Assembly (NCBI GenBank): GCA_012519835.1 | Contig: JAAYPJ010000088.1 | Location: forward strand, 1 to 39,098 | Direction of reading: 5' to 3' | Length of the DNA: 39,098 nt | From: Clostridiales bacterium | Lineage (GTDB): Bacteria; Bacillota; Clostridia; Peptostreptococcales; Natronincolaceae | Shown here: piece by piece, positions 8,449 through 15,335 of the stretch | Numbering within the stretch: position 1 is the stretch's first letter | Layout: the number at the start of each line of letters is the position of its first letter | Program-made: the position numbers and the translations under genes | The notes under the pieces: model-generated | Databases searched by the model: none | Seen by the model: only the letters and a program-made list of their open reading frames with translations | What the model was told of the DNA's origin: nothing

Positions 8449-8489
8449 ATTAATGGATTTAAAAATGAAAACATTGAAGAAAAATGTTG

Positions 8490-8770
8490 ACTAAGAACCA
8501 GTAGGAATAAAATAGACCCTAAAGAGAGTTACCGGTTGGTGAGAGGTGCAGGGAACATTATTCTGAATACATCTTATGAATTTCTTACCGAAAGGTTGGC
8601 CACCCGGTAGGCTAAGACGGTGATTTACACCCGTTATAGTGTAAGGTACTCACTATTTTGTCGGTACTTGATAAGGTTGGCATCGCGAGATGCTGATAAA
8701 TTAAGGTGGTAACACGGAAAATCCCCCGTCCTTTGTATATTTGTATATACAAGGGACGGGGTCTTTATTT
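8490..8770 (+). ncRNA. T-box leader (tyrosine likely; threonine not excluded)
   Basis: Contains the features of a T-box riboswitch: AGAGAG at 8523-8528 in stem I, GGTGAGAGG in the distal part, the T-box sequence AAGGTGGTAACACGG (8703-8717), and a competing terminator. The specifier-loop stretch is CTGAATACATC (8563-8573). Read directly after GAA the triplet is TAC (Tyr), followed by a purine as is usual. If aligned exactly with the metG leader in this window (GAAT-ATG) it would be ACA (Thr). The UGGU in the T-box bulge fits a tRNA with discriminator A, as tRNA-Tyr has, and not tRNA-Trp (G73). The tyrosine-rich leader peptide and the enzyme downstream favour tyrosine. Confidence 0.85.
8724..8770 (+). 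terminator. T-box-controlled intrinsic terminator
   Basis: CCCCGTCCTTTGTATAT pairs with ATATACAAGGGACGGGG over a TTGT loop, followed by TCTTTATTT. Its 5' arm overlaps the antiterminator region, the normal T-box arrangement. Confidence 0.85.
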
Positions 8771-8793
8771 GTAGCACAAAAGGGGGAGGTTCA

Positions 8794-8895
8794 ATGGATT
8801 CGGACTATGATTATTTAATTTTAAATTATAAATATATTAAAAATCACACAAAAAATTGGGGGATGAAGAAAAATGTCAAAGGTAAAATTTTTTAG
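8794..8895 (+). CDS. Tyrosine-rich leader peptide (33 codons) overlapping the lyase start
   Basis: An ATG ORF behind an excellent ribosome binding site (GGGGGAGG, 4 nt upstream). It starts MDSDYDYLILNYKYIKN, with four Tyr codons (all TAT) among the first fourteen, and later holds one Trp. The stop TAG at 8893 lies 20 nt inside the lyase gene, in another frame, so the two are probably translationally coupled. It does not resemble the N-terminus of the lyase family, so a frameshifted extension is unlikely. It sits downstream of the T-box terminator, so it is translated only on read-through transcripts. Its role as a tyrosine-sensing leader peptide is inference. Confidence 0.55.
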   Translation: MDSDYDYLILNYKYIKNHTKNWGMKKNVKGKIF

Positions 8896-10321
8896 CGGCG
8901 AACAAATACCATTAGAAATGCATAAGGTAAGAATAGTACAGAAATTAGAACTGCCACCTGTGGAAAAACGTCTTGAGTATATGCAGGAAGCAGGCAACAA
9001 TACATTCTTGCTCAGAAACAGGGATGTGTTTATGGACATGCTGACAGACAGCGGAGTGAATGCTATGAGTGACAGGCAACAATCCGCTATGTTGGTTGCA
9101 GACGACAGCTATGCCGGCAGCGAAACTTTCTACAGACTCGAAAACAAAATCAGGGAGATATTCGGCACGCAGTTTTTTTTACCGACCCATCAAGGAAGGG
9201 CTGCTGAAAATATAATCTCACAGGTGTTTGTAGGACCCGATACCATAGTGCCTATGAACTATCATTTTACTACTACCAAGGCACATATCTGTTTAAACGA
9301 AGGCTCAATAGAAGAGATTATTATAGACGAAGGGATAAAGGTCACAAGTAACCATCCCTTTAAGGGAAATATAGATATTAAAAAACTCGAAGACATAATT
9401 AAAAAGCATGGCAGGGAAAAAATTGCATTTGTCCGTATGGAAGCGGGTGCAAACCTGGTGGGCGGACAGCCTTTTTCCCTTGAGAACCTCAGGGATGTGA
9501 GGAAGGTATGCGACGACAACGATTTATTGCTTATATTGGACGCCAGTTTGTTGTCCGACAACCTATATTTTATCAAGGAGAGGGAAGAACAATGCAAATC
9601 CATGAGTATCAGAGAAATAACCCGCGAAATAGCCGACTTGTGCCATGTTATTTATTTTTCCGCACGTAAACTCGGATTTGCCAGGGGTGGAGGAATATGT
9701 ACCGATAGCAAGGATTTATATATGAAAATGAGGGATTATATAACCTTATATGAGGGCTTTTTGACATATGGAGGTATGTCTGTCAGGGAGATGGAAGCCC
9801 TTGCAGTCGGCCTGGAAGAGACCATGGATGAAGAGATTATCAACCAGGGACCGTTGTTTACGGAATTCATGGTAGGGGAATTAGTTAAAAGAGGCATTCC
9901 CGTTGTGACGCCTGCCGGTGGTTTGGGTTGTCATGTGGATGCTATGCAATTTTTGGATCATGTTCCCCAAAGCGAATACCCTGCAGGTGCGCTTGCGGCG
10001 GCATTGTATATTGCAAGCGGTGTCCGTGGTATGGAAAGAGGTACCATGTCGGAACAGAGAAATCCTGACGGCAGTGAAATTCTCTCTAATATGGAATTGT
10101 TGAGGCTAGCTATGCCGAGGAGGGTATTTACATTATCACAAGTTAAATATGCAATTGATAGATTGACCTGGCTCTATGAAAATCGTCGTTTAATCGGCGG
10201 ATTAAAATTTGTAGAAGAACCCGCTACACTGAGGTTTTTCTTCGGAAGATTGGAAGCCACATCTGATTGGCAAGAAAAGCTGGTTAAAAAATTTAGGGAA
10301 GATTTTTCAGACAGTTTATAA
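8873..10321 (+). CDS. Tyrosine phenol-lyase/tryptophanase-family beta-eliminating lyase
   Basis: 482 aa, PLP-dependent (fold type I). The alignment follows Citrobacter tyrosine phenol-lyase throughout: MQEAGNNTFLLRNRD, DSGVNAMSD, DDSYAGSETFYRLE (Tyr80), PTHQGRAAEN, FTTTKAH (132-138), GGQPFSLEN and the PLP lysine in SARK (Lys266). It has Thr in FTTT and Arg in MERG, the positions of Thr124 and Arg381 that set phenol-lyase specificity; tryptophanases differ at both. However the DATR segment of the family reads DASL (223-226), so the PLP-contacting arginine (Arg217 in Citrobacter) is Leu. The usual reaction is tyrosine to phenol, pyruvate and ammonia. A biosynthetic or altered role is possible given T-box control. 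GGGGG lies 10 nt before the ATG. Confidence 0.85.
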   Translation: MSKVKFFSGEQIPLEMHKVRIVQKLELPPVEKRLEYMQEAGNNTFLLRNRDVFMDMLTDSGVNAMSDRQQSAMLVADDSYAGSETFYRLENKIREIFGTQFFLPTHQGRAAENIISQVFVGPDTIVPMNYHFTTTKAHICLNEGSIEEIIIDEGIKVTSNHPFKGNIDIKKLEDIIKKHGREKIAFVRMEAGANLVGGQPFSLENLRDVRKVCDDNDLLLILDASLLSDNLYFIKEREEQCKSMSIREITREIADLCHVIYFSARKLGFARGGGICTDSKDLYMKMRDYITLYEGFLTYGGMSVREMEALAVGLEETMDEEIINQGPLFTEFMVGELVKRGIPVVTPAGGLGCHVDAMQFLDHVPQSEYPAGALAAALYIASGVRGMERGTMSEQRNPDGSEILSNMELLRLAMPRRVFTLSQVKYAIDRLTWLYENRRLIGGLKFVEEPATLRFFFGRLEATSDWQEKLVKKFREDFSDSL

Positions 10322-10322
10322 A

Positions 10323-10358
10323 TGGCAAGAAAAATGGCGGGGGACGTTCTGTTTGCCA
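10323..10358 (+). repeat. GGGGACG hairpin repeat, copy 2
   Basis: TGGCGGGGGACGTTCTGTTTGCCA (in two parts: TGGCGGGGGACG at 10335, TTCTGTTTGCCA to 10358), preceded by another TGGCA at 10323. It lies directly after the lyase stop codon. Confidence 0.6.
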
Positions 10359-10383
10359 TATAATATATTATTAATATGTTGTG

Positions 10384-10415
10384 GGGGTGAGCTTTGTTCA
10401 CCCCTTTACATTTTA
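10384..10415 (+). terminator. Probable terminator hairpin of the lyase gene
   Basis: GGGGTGA GCTTTGT TCACCCC (10384-10404) followed by TTTACATTTT. The loop matches the hairpin at 971-987, and the stem differs by compensated changes (GGCGAGC/GCTCGCC there). Confidence 0.5.
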
Positions 10416-10430
10416 CTATCATATATTCTT

Positions 10431-10470
10431 CTATCATTACTATGAAAACACTATATTTTTATCATCCCTT
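10431..10470 (+). repeat. TTGTCATC-type dispersed repeat, copy 2
   Basis: CTATCATTACTATGAAAAC, then ACTATATTTTTATCATCCC, aligning with 32946-32990 (ATGTCATTGCTATGAAAACC, then CTACATTTTTGTCATCTTG) and with 1181-1226. The remaining part of 10322-10722 holds the repeat at 10323, the hairpin at 10384 and the moeA leader; 10471-10580 shows nothing recognisable. Confidence 0.5.
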
Positions 10471-10584
10471 TGCCACCTTTTATACAGTCTAGAGAACCTG
10501 TATATCAGCCCCTAACCGCGCAATCCGCCCATAACCGCACTTGAATTATCTGTTTACCGATAATATAATGATTTTGATGGTTAA

Positions 10585-10715
10585 TCCGGTCTGAGAGCTA
10601 CGACCCTGCTGCCGGGGTATTGCATCATATGACGACCGAGAAAGACAGTTGGGGGAAAATGAACATTTTGGACCCGATTCTGTAGTACATATGGGAATCC
10701 GAAATACCGGGAGGA
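10585..10715 (+). ncRNA. Structured leader of moeA (candidate riboswitch, class unknown)
   Basis: A run of paired segments can be drawn from 10617 to 10708: GGTATT with AATACC, CATATG with CATATG, ACAG with CTGT, GGG with CCC, and a perfect AAAATG-AA-CATTTT hairpin at the tip. The outermost stem ends right at the GGGAGG ribosome binding site of moeA, so folding could hide it. A 5' part (CGGTCTGAGAGCTACGACCC) may form a further domain. Molybdenum-cofactor riboswitches are known upstream of such genes, but I could not match this leader to that consensus. The same segment is also an open frame of about 41 codons without a clear start, so an overlapping small ORF is an alternative. Confidence 0.35.
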
Positions 10716-10722
10716 ATTAAAA

Positions 10723-11946
10723 ATGATTTCACTGGAAAGTGCCAAGGATATTTTATTTGATGAAATAGAACGTTTAGGATTATGTTTAAAAGAGGTAGAA
10801 ACGGTACCCCTGTGGGAAGTTGGCGGAAGGGTATTGGCTGAGAATATTGTTGCAGGGGAAAATGTCCCCGCTTTTGATCGTTCACCTATTGACGGATATG
10901 CCCTCAGGGCATCGGATACACTCAACGCAACGGCGGATAGTCCCGTAAGTTTCGAAATAATAGATACTGTGGCCGCGGGTTCCAGTTCAACGAAAAAATT
11001 AAGTCCCAAAACAGCCGTGAAAATTTTCACAGGAGCACCCATGCCCAAGGGGGCCGACAGTCTGATAAGACTGGAAGAAGCTGTTGAAAGTGATTCCGAA
11101 CTGCTCGTTAAAAGAACGGTTGAAATGGGAGAAAATGTCGCACTGAAGGGTGAAGATATAACTGCCGGTGAATTTTTATTGTCGGAAGGTACAATTCTTA
11201 GGGTTGTTCATATGGCGATTTTGGCAACCTTGGGGTTTGAATTTGTTCCCGTTTACAGGAAGCCCGAGGTCGGTGTGTTTTCAACAGGAAATGAACTGGT
11301 TGAAATACACAGCAAATTGCAACATGGGCAACTGCGGGTTTCTAATATCTATACCCTTGCTGAAATTGTTCGACAGGCCGGAGGCATTCCTGTAAATTTA
11401 GGGGTTGTCAAGGATCGGGTTGAGGATGTGGTGAAGGTATATGAAAAGGCCCATGAACTGAAATTACCTGTTGTGATTTCGACCGGTGGAACTGCTTCCG
11501 GGGATTATGATATTATCAAAGATGCCATGGATGTGGCTTCTACTACCAGGTTGTTTAATAAGGTTGCTGTTCGTCCAGGTGCTCCGGTTGTGGCTTCTGT
11601 AAAACCCGGACAGCTGCTGATTGGTTTGTCGGGTAATCCGGCAGGTGCCGCCGTCACCATGTTGGTAATCATTTTTCCCGTCATTTCAAAACTTGTCGGT
11701 ATAGACAGGGAGTTGGAACGAAGTCAAGGTAAACTTTTAAAACCCATATTTCATAAAGGTGGATTGAGGAAATTTTTATGGGCCGATTTTTACGAGGAAA
11801 ACGGCTGTCTATATGTAACCCCTTATGAAAACCAGTTTTGCGGCGCAATCAAAACCCAGGCACGCAGTAATTGTTTGATTGAAACACCCGGAGGGGAAAT
11901 TAAAATTGAGGCAGGGAGGTTGGTAGATATTCTGAAATTGCCGTAA
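10723..11946 (+). CDS. moeA: Molybdopterin molybdotransferase MoeA
   Basis: 407 aa, full length. MoeA inserts molybdate into adenylylated molybdopterin, the last step of basic molybdenum-cofactor synthesis; in anaerobes a tungsten role is possible. Motifs in order: VPAFDRSPIDGYAL (about 48-61), FTGAPMPKGADSLIRLEEA (about 103-121), GVFSTGNELV (about 184), STGGTASGDYDII (about 250) and GLSGNPAGA (about 304). A C-terminal domain IV follows. GGGAGG with an 8-nt spacer precedes the ATG. It stands alone, with no other moa, mob or mog genes in the window, so the rest of the pathway must be elsewhere. A terminator follows at 11975. Confidence 0.93.
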   Translation: MISLESAKDILFDEIERLGLCLKEVETVPLWEVGGRVLAENIVAGENVPAFDRSPIDGYALRASDTLNATADSPVSFEIIDTVAAGSSSTKKLSPKTAVKIFTGAPMPKGADSLIRLEEAVESDSELLVKRTVEMGENVALKGEDITAGEFLLSEGTILRVVHMAILATLGFEFVPVYRKPEVGVFSTGNELVEIHSKLQHGQLRVSNIYTLAEIVRQAGGIPVNLGVVKDRVEDVVKVYEKAHELKLPVVISTGGTASGDYDIIKDAMDVASTTRLFNKVAVRPGAPVVASVKPGQLLIGLSGNPAGAAVTMLVIIFPVISKLVGIDRELERSQGKLLKPIFHKGGLRKFLWADFYEENGCLYVTPYENQFCGAIKTQARSNCLIETPGGEIKIEAGRLVDILKLP

Positions 11947-11974
11947 TGTATTTATTTAAAATATTTATATATAG

Positions 11975-12008
11975 CGAACCATAGGTACGAATCCTGTGGT
12001 TCGTTTTT
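11975..12008 (+). terminator. Intrinsic terminator after moeA
   Basis: CGAACCATAGG and CCTGTGGTTCG form a long stem with one mismatch, followed by TTTTTGT. Confidence 0.85.
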
Positions 12009-12095
12009 GTCTAATGATGCGTCGAATTAACAATAGAACCGTCCTCATGTTAATTACAAAAACATTTACATAAAAACAATTCACATAAAAACATG

Positions 12096-12125
12096 TTGAC
12101 AAAAACTATTAGGGTGACATATAAT
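12096..12125 (+). promoter_or_regulatory. Sigma-A promoter of the GntR-ABC operon
   Basis: TTGACA (12096-12101), 18-nt spacer and TATAAT (12120-12125). Confidence 0.8.
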
Positions 12126-12134
12126 AATAGTACA

Positions 12135-12146
12135 CTAGCATGCTAG
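12135..12146 (+). promoter_or_regulatory. Likely operator of the GntR-type regulator
   Basis: CTAGCATGCTAG is a perfect 12-bp palindrome ten bases after the -10 box, within the flanks ACA and CACA. YtrA-type regulators bind such TAG-spaced palindromes at their own promoters, so autoregulation of this operon is likely. Confidence 0.55.
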
Positions 12147-12172
12147 CACACCATGCATGGGGGGTGATGTAA

Positions 12173-12547
12173 ATAGAATTTGACAGCTCTAAACCGATAT
12201 ATTTACAAATTGTAGATAAAATAAAAAAACAGTTGATCAAAAAAGAACTCGACATAGGTGATAAAATACCTTCCCAAAGAGAACTCGCCCAACAGTTAAA
12301 GGTAAACCCCAACACCGTGCAAAGGGCTTACAATGAAATGGAAACTATGGGAATGGTAAAAACCCTGAGGGGACAGGGAACTTTTATCTGTAACAAACCT
12401 GAAATGTTGAGGGAAATTAAGGAAGAAATGACGGAAGACATCATGGGGAGATTTTTTCACGACATAAAATCTTTGGGATATGAAAATGAGGAGATAACGG
12501 ATTTAGTCAATAAATGGCAAAATAAATTGAAGGAGGGAAAAGAGTGA
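12173..12547 (+). CDS. GntR-family (YtrA-type) transcriptional regulator, probable ATA start
   Basis: A short GntR protein of about 124 aa with one winged-helix domain and a brief C-terminal helix region, the YtrA arrangement that pairs with ABC transporters. The N-terminus EFDSSKPIYLQIVDKIKKQL is typical of the family. The recognition helix region is IPSQRELAQQLKVNPNTVQR, followed by ETMGMVKTLRGQGTFI. No ATG, GTG or TTG lies at the expected position: the frame opens after a TAA and the fitting start is ATA at 12173, 5 nt after GGGGGGTGATG. The first standard codons in frame are TTG at 12230 and ATG at 12233, which would delete the first helix. Its stop overlaps the next gene (GTGA). Confidence 0.8.
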   Translation: MEFDSSKPIYLQIVDKIKKQLIKKELDIGDKIPSQRELAQQLKVNPNTVQRAYNEMETMGMVKTLRGQGTFICNKPEMLREIKEEMTEDIMGRFFHDIKSLGYENEEITDLVNKWQNKLKEGKE

Positions 12548-13236
12548 TTAAATTTAAAGATGTAAACAAACATTTTGGCAGCGTCAAGGCCTTGGATAAT
12601 ATGTCGGTAAATTATATTAAAGGAAGGATAACCGGGCTTTTCGGGCCTAACGGTTCCGGGAAATCCACCGCTTTAAGGATTATGCTCTCTTTAAACAAGG
12701 CAGACAGCGGTGAGGTACTTATATTCGGTGAGAAACCGTCTGTGGAAACCAGGGAAAACATATCCTATCTGCCGGAAATAGATTATATATATTCATGGAT
12801 GACGATTAAACAAGCAGCAGATTTCATGAAAGGCATTTATGGAGATTGGGATGATTCAAAATATAGCGATCTGATAAAATTCCTGGGACTGGAGCCCGAA
12901 ATGGTTATCAAAAAAATATCCAGAGGTATGCGGGCCAAGGTAAAATTGTTGCTCTGCTTTTCAAGAAATGCGGAAATTATGTTGTTAGACGAACCCTTGT
13001 CAGGTATTGATATATTAACCAGGGATAAAATTATTGAAACAATTATAAGGGATTACAGGGTTGGAGAACAGACAATTATTATTTCTACCCACGAAATTCA
13101 GGAAGTTGAGGGTCTGGTTGACGACGTAGTTTTTATAGGAGAAGGAAAAGTTGTTCTACAAGGAGAAGCGGAAAGACTGAGGAACGAAAACAAACTGTCC
13201 CTAGTCGGTTTAATGAAGGAGGTATACAGACAATGA
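12544..13236 (+). CDS. ABC transporter ATP-binding protein
   Basis: 230 aa, single ATPase domain: GPNGSGKST near 35-43, ISRGMRAKVKLLLCF near 124-138 in place of LSGGQ, IMLLDEPLSGID near 145-156 and the switch histidine in ISTHEIQE. The divergent SRGM signature is typical of the YtrB/EcsA-like group. It starts with GTG that overlaps the regulator stop, behind AGGGAAAAG. With the following permease it should form a transporter, possibly for export of an antimicrobial or for envelope stress, as in Ytr-type operons. The substrate is unknown. Confidence 0.87.
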   Translation: MIKFKDVNKHFGSVKALDNMSVNYIKGRITGLFGPNGSGKSTALRIMLSLNKADSGEVLIFGEKPSVETRENISYLPEIDYIYSWMTIKQAADFMKGIYGDWDDSKYSDLIKFLGLEPEMVIKKISRGMRAKVKLLLCFSRNAEIMLLDEPLSGIDILTRDKIIETIIRDYRVGEQTIIISTHEIQEVEGLVDDVVFIGEGKVVLQGEAERLRNENKLSLVGLMKEVYRQ

Positions 13237-14030
13237 AAATTTCAAATGGTAAGAAACTATTTACTCTTTATAAAAAGGACTTGGCAGCATCCAAATTTGA
13301 GACCTTATTAATTTTAGGGTTTATTATAGTGGGAAATCTGTTTTTACTTTATAAGACTAAAACAGCTTGGCCACTAGACATGGCCATAGCGTTAAGCATG
13401 TTGGCTTTGGGTTTTGTGCCCCTGTTTACCTTCTTCAAGGCCTTCAACTTTATCAGGGAGGAATGGAAAGAAAACACTGTCTACTTTATGATGTCGTTAC
13501 CTACTACAGGGAACATTATCTTTCTTTCCAAATTTCTGGCCCTGTTGACTCAATTTTTTATACTGGGAGCTGTTGCATTAACATTCAGCATTTCCTTTAT
13601 ACTGATGCAATCGGGAATTCAGCAGGCCTGGATAGCCATGAGAGGTATCGGTGATATGCAGCAAGCAATATGGGAAATTAGCAAGGTGGGCATTATTATG
13701 TTTCTGTCCTTTGCAATGGTTATAATAACAGCGTTCTTTAGTGCGGTTGTCGGGAAATTGTTCAGAAAATTTTCAGGTTTGATCACTTTTATTGTATTTA
13801 TAGCCACGAATTATGTATCAACCAAATCGATAGCTGAAATAATGGAATTGATAACTGAGGGCATGTCCAATCCTTATATACAAAAAGAAATGATGGTTGG
13901 GGGAACCGTTGTGTTCTCGCAGATTTTGCCCAATTCAATTTTTATGTCCATCATAATTTTAATTATAATAACTTCCATACTGTTGTTTTTAGCTACTACA
14001 ACCATATATGACAAAAAAGTGGAACTCTAA
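13233..14030 (+). CDS. ABC-2-type permease of the GntR-linked transporter
   Basis: 265 aa with six hydrophobic segments (near 20-37, 45-70, 95-120, 145-170, 175-195 and 235-255). Short basic stretches at the N-terminus (KKLFTLYKKDL) are typical of ABC-2 permeases. It overlaps the ATPase gene by ATGA and is the last gene of the operon. No close family name can be assigned. The 113 nt after it show no clear terminator. Confidence 0.75.
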   Translation: MKISNGKKLFTLYKKDLAASKFETLLILGFIIVGNLFLLYKTKTAWPLDMAIALSMLALGFVPLFTFFKAFNFIREEWKENTVYFMMSLPTTGNIIFLSKFLALLTQFFILGAVALTFSISFILMQSGIQQAWIAMRGIGDMQQAIWEISKVGIIMFLSFAMVIITAFFSAVVGKLFRKFSGLITFIVFIATNYVSTKSIAEIMELITEGMSNPYIQKEMMVGGTVVFSQILPNSIFMSIIILIIITSILLFLATTTIYDKKVEL

Positions 14031-14143
14031 CGCGACAGGGGTGTGCGACAGAAAGACGGGGGTACCATCATATAATAAAATCGTGATGTAATAGTATCTC
14101 GTTCCTCATCATCATTTTTAAAAACAGGGAAAATTAAATGTTA

Positions 14144-14172
14144 TTGACATTTTCAATATAGTTTACTATAAT
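14144..14172 (+). promoter_or_regulatory. Sigma-A promoter of the metF-metH operon
   Basis: TTGACA (14144-14149), 17-nt spacer and TATAAT (14167-14172), both perfect; transcription would start near 14179. Confidence 0.85.
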
Positions 14173-14189
14173 AAAATCAATCAAATAAG

Positions 14190-14314
14190 AACTCTTATCA
14201 AGAGAGGTGGAGGGAAGGGCCCTGCGAAACCTCGGCAGCCTTCAAATATGTCAGTTTGAAAAGGTGCCAACTCCTGCTTCAGGTGTAGTCAAACCTGAAG
14301 AAAGATGAGAAGGA
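14190..14314 (+). ncRNA. SAM-I riboswitch (S-box)
   Basis: The S-box core is clear: CTCTTATCAAGAGAGGTGGA, then GGGCCCTGCGAAACCTCGGC, then AAGGTGCCAACTCCTGC and GAAAGATGAGA. The first and last segments form stem P1. SAM binding would favour the terminator at 14338 and switch off metF and the genes behind it. Confidence 0.95.
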
Positions 14315-14337
14315 AAAATGCGGATAAGTAATAATGA

Positions 14338-14380
14338 CCTTTCATCGTAAAATATTAATTTTTGATGGAAGGCTTTTTTT
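14338..14380 (+). terminator. SAM-riboswitch-controlled terminator
   Basis: CCTTTCATC pairs with GATGGAAGG, followed by C and seven T. An ATG inside this hairpin (14362) is in frame with metF but is not its start. Confidence 0.88.
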
Positions 14381-14400
14381 GTATAAAGGGAGAGAATGAG

Positions 14401-15279
14401 ATGTATATAAGACAACTATTCGATGAAAAAAAGGTGGTTTTTTCTTTTGAAGTGTTTCCGCCCAAACCTACGTCGCCTATAGAAACCATATACAACACGT
14501 TGGAGGGTCTGCAAAATTTAAATCCGGACTACATCAGTGTTACATATGGTGCAGGAGGTGCGGGAAACAGCAACAGAACTTGTGAAATATCATCATTGGT
14601 TAAAAACAAATATGGAATAGAAGCTTTGGCTCATTTAACAAGTATAAGTTCTACAAAAGAAGAAACTACCCAAATCTTGGAGAGCTTAAAAAGGAAAGGT
14701 ATAAAGAACATATTGGCACTCAGGGGTGACATACCCGAAGGAGGATTTTCACCCGGGGATTTCAACAATTCGCAAGAGCTGATCAGGCACATAAAAAAGA
14801 TGAACGGTTTTGGAATCGCAGCAGCTTGCTACCCTGAGGGGCATATTGAAAGTAAGAGTGTGGATCATGATATAGAGGTGCTAAAGCTGAAAGAGGAAGC
14901 AGGGGCGGATTATTTGATAACTCAGCTTTTCTTCGACAACAATAATTTCTATGATTTTTTAAATAAGGTGGAAGGGAAAAACATAAAGTTACCTATACAA
15001 GCGGGTATAATGCCCGTAACCAACAAGAAACAGATTCAGAGAATTGTTACACTTTGCGGTGCCACGCTTCCACGTAAATTTGTAAGAATAATGGACAGAT
15101 ACGAACATGATAAGGAAGCCTTGAGGGATGCAGGAATAGCTTACGCCCTGGAACAGATAGTTGATCTGATATCCACAGGTGTCAGAGGTGTGCATCTGTA
15201 TACGATGAACAGTCCATATGTTGCCAGGAATATAACCAGGGGGCTTGTTTCGATATTGAATTCTGTGAATAATGGTTAA
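14401..15279 (+). CDS. metF: 5,10-methylenetetrahydrofolate reductase
   Basis: 292 aa, the usual bacterial MetF length. It reduces methylene-THF to methyl-THF, the methyl donor for MetH two genes downstream. Family segments: VFSFEVFPPKPTS (N-terminal), SVTYGAGGAGN near 52-62, LALRGDIPEGG near 109-119, AACYPEGHIES near 141-151, LITQLFFDN near 173-181 and GIMPVTNKKQI. A FAD-binding TIM barrel is expected. The ATG at 14401 is chosen because it gives the standard N-terminus MYIRQLFDEKK and has GGGAGAG upstream; the longer frame begins inside the terminator hairpin. First gene of the SAM-controlled operon. Confidence 0.93.
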   Translation: MYIRQLFDEKKVVFSFEVFPPKPTSPIETIYNTLEGLQNLNPDYISVTYGAGGAGNSNRTCEISSLVKNKYGIEALAHLTSISSTKEETTQILESLKRKGIKNILALRGDIPEGGFSPGDFNNSQELIRHIKKMNGFGIAAACYPEGHIESKSVDHDIEVLKLKEEAGADYLITQLFFDNNNFYDFLNKVEGKNIKLPIQAGIMPVTNKKQIQRIVTLCGATLPRKFVRIMDRYEHDKEALRDAGIAYALEQIVDLISTGVRGVHLYTMNSPYVARNITRGLVSILNSVNNG

Positions 15280-15310
15280 GTAACAATTGTTCCACTATTG
15301 TTAAACCATT
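15271..15310. repeat. Inverted 11-mer-type hairpin after metF
   Basis: AATGGTT/AACCATT (15271-15277, 15304-15310) encloses AACAAT/ATTGTT (15282-15287, 15297-15302). The arms are made of the AACAATGGTTTAACAATAG unit that is tandemly repeated after metG. It starts within the last metF codons. Confidence 0.55.
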
Positions 15311-15335
15311 GTTATTAAAAAGGGTCGTGTGATAT

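Noticed and set aside
8490-8770. Reading the first T-box as tryptophan-specific because the enzyme family includes tryptophanase
   Set aside because: No TGG lies in the specifier loop and the UGGU bulge does not suit tRNA-Trp with discriminator G.
10595-10719. 41-codon open frame ending just before moeA as a real gene
   Set aside because: It lacks a plausible start codon with a ribosome binding site, and the segment folds well as RNA. Kept only as an alternative in the leader entry.
12109-12315. Minus-strand frame over the GntR promoter and gene start
   Set aside because: Antisense to a clear regulator gene and spanning its promoter and operator.
14362-14400. Upstream metF start MMEGFFCIKGENE
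   Set aside because: The ATG lies in the SAM-riboswitch terminator hairpin; the start at 14401 gives the normal N-terminus.
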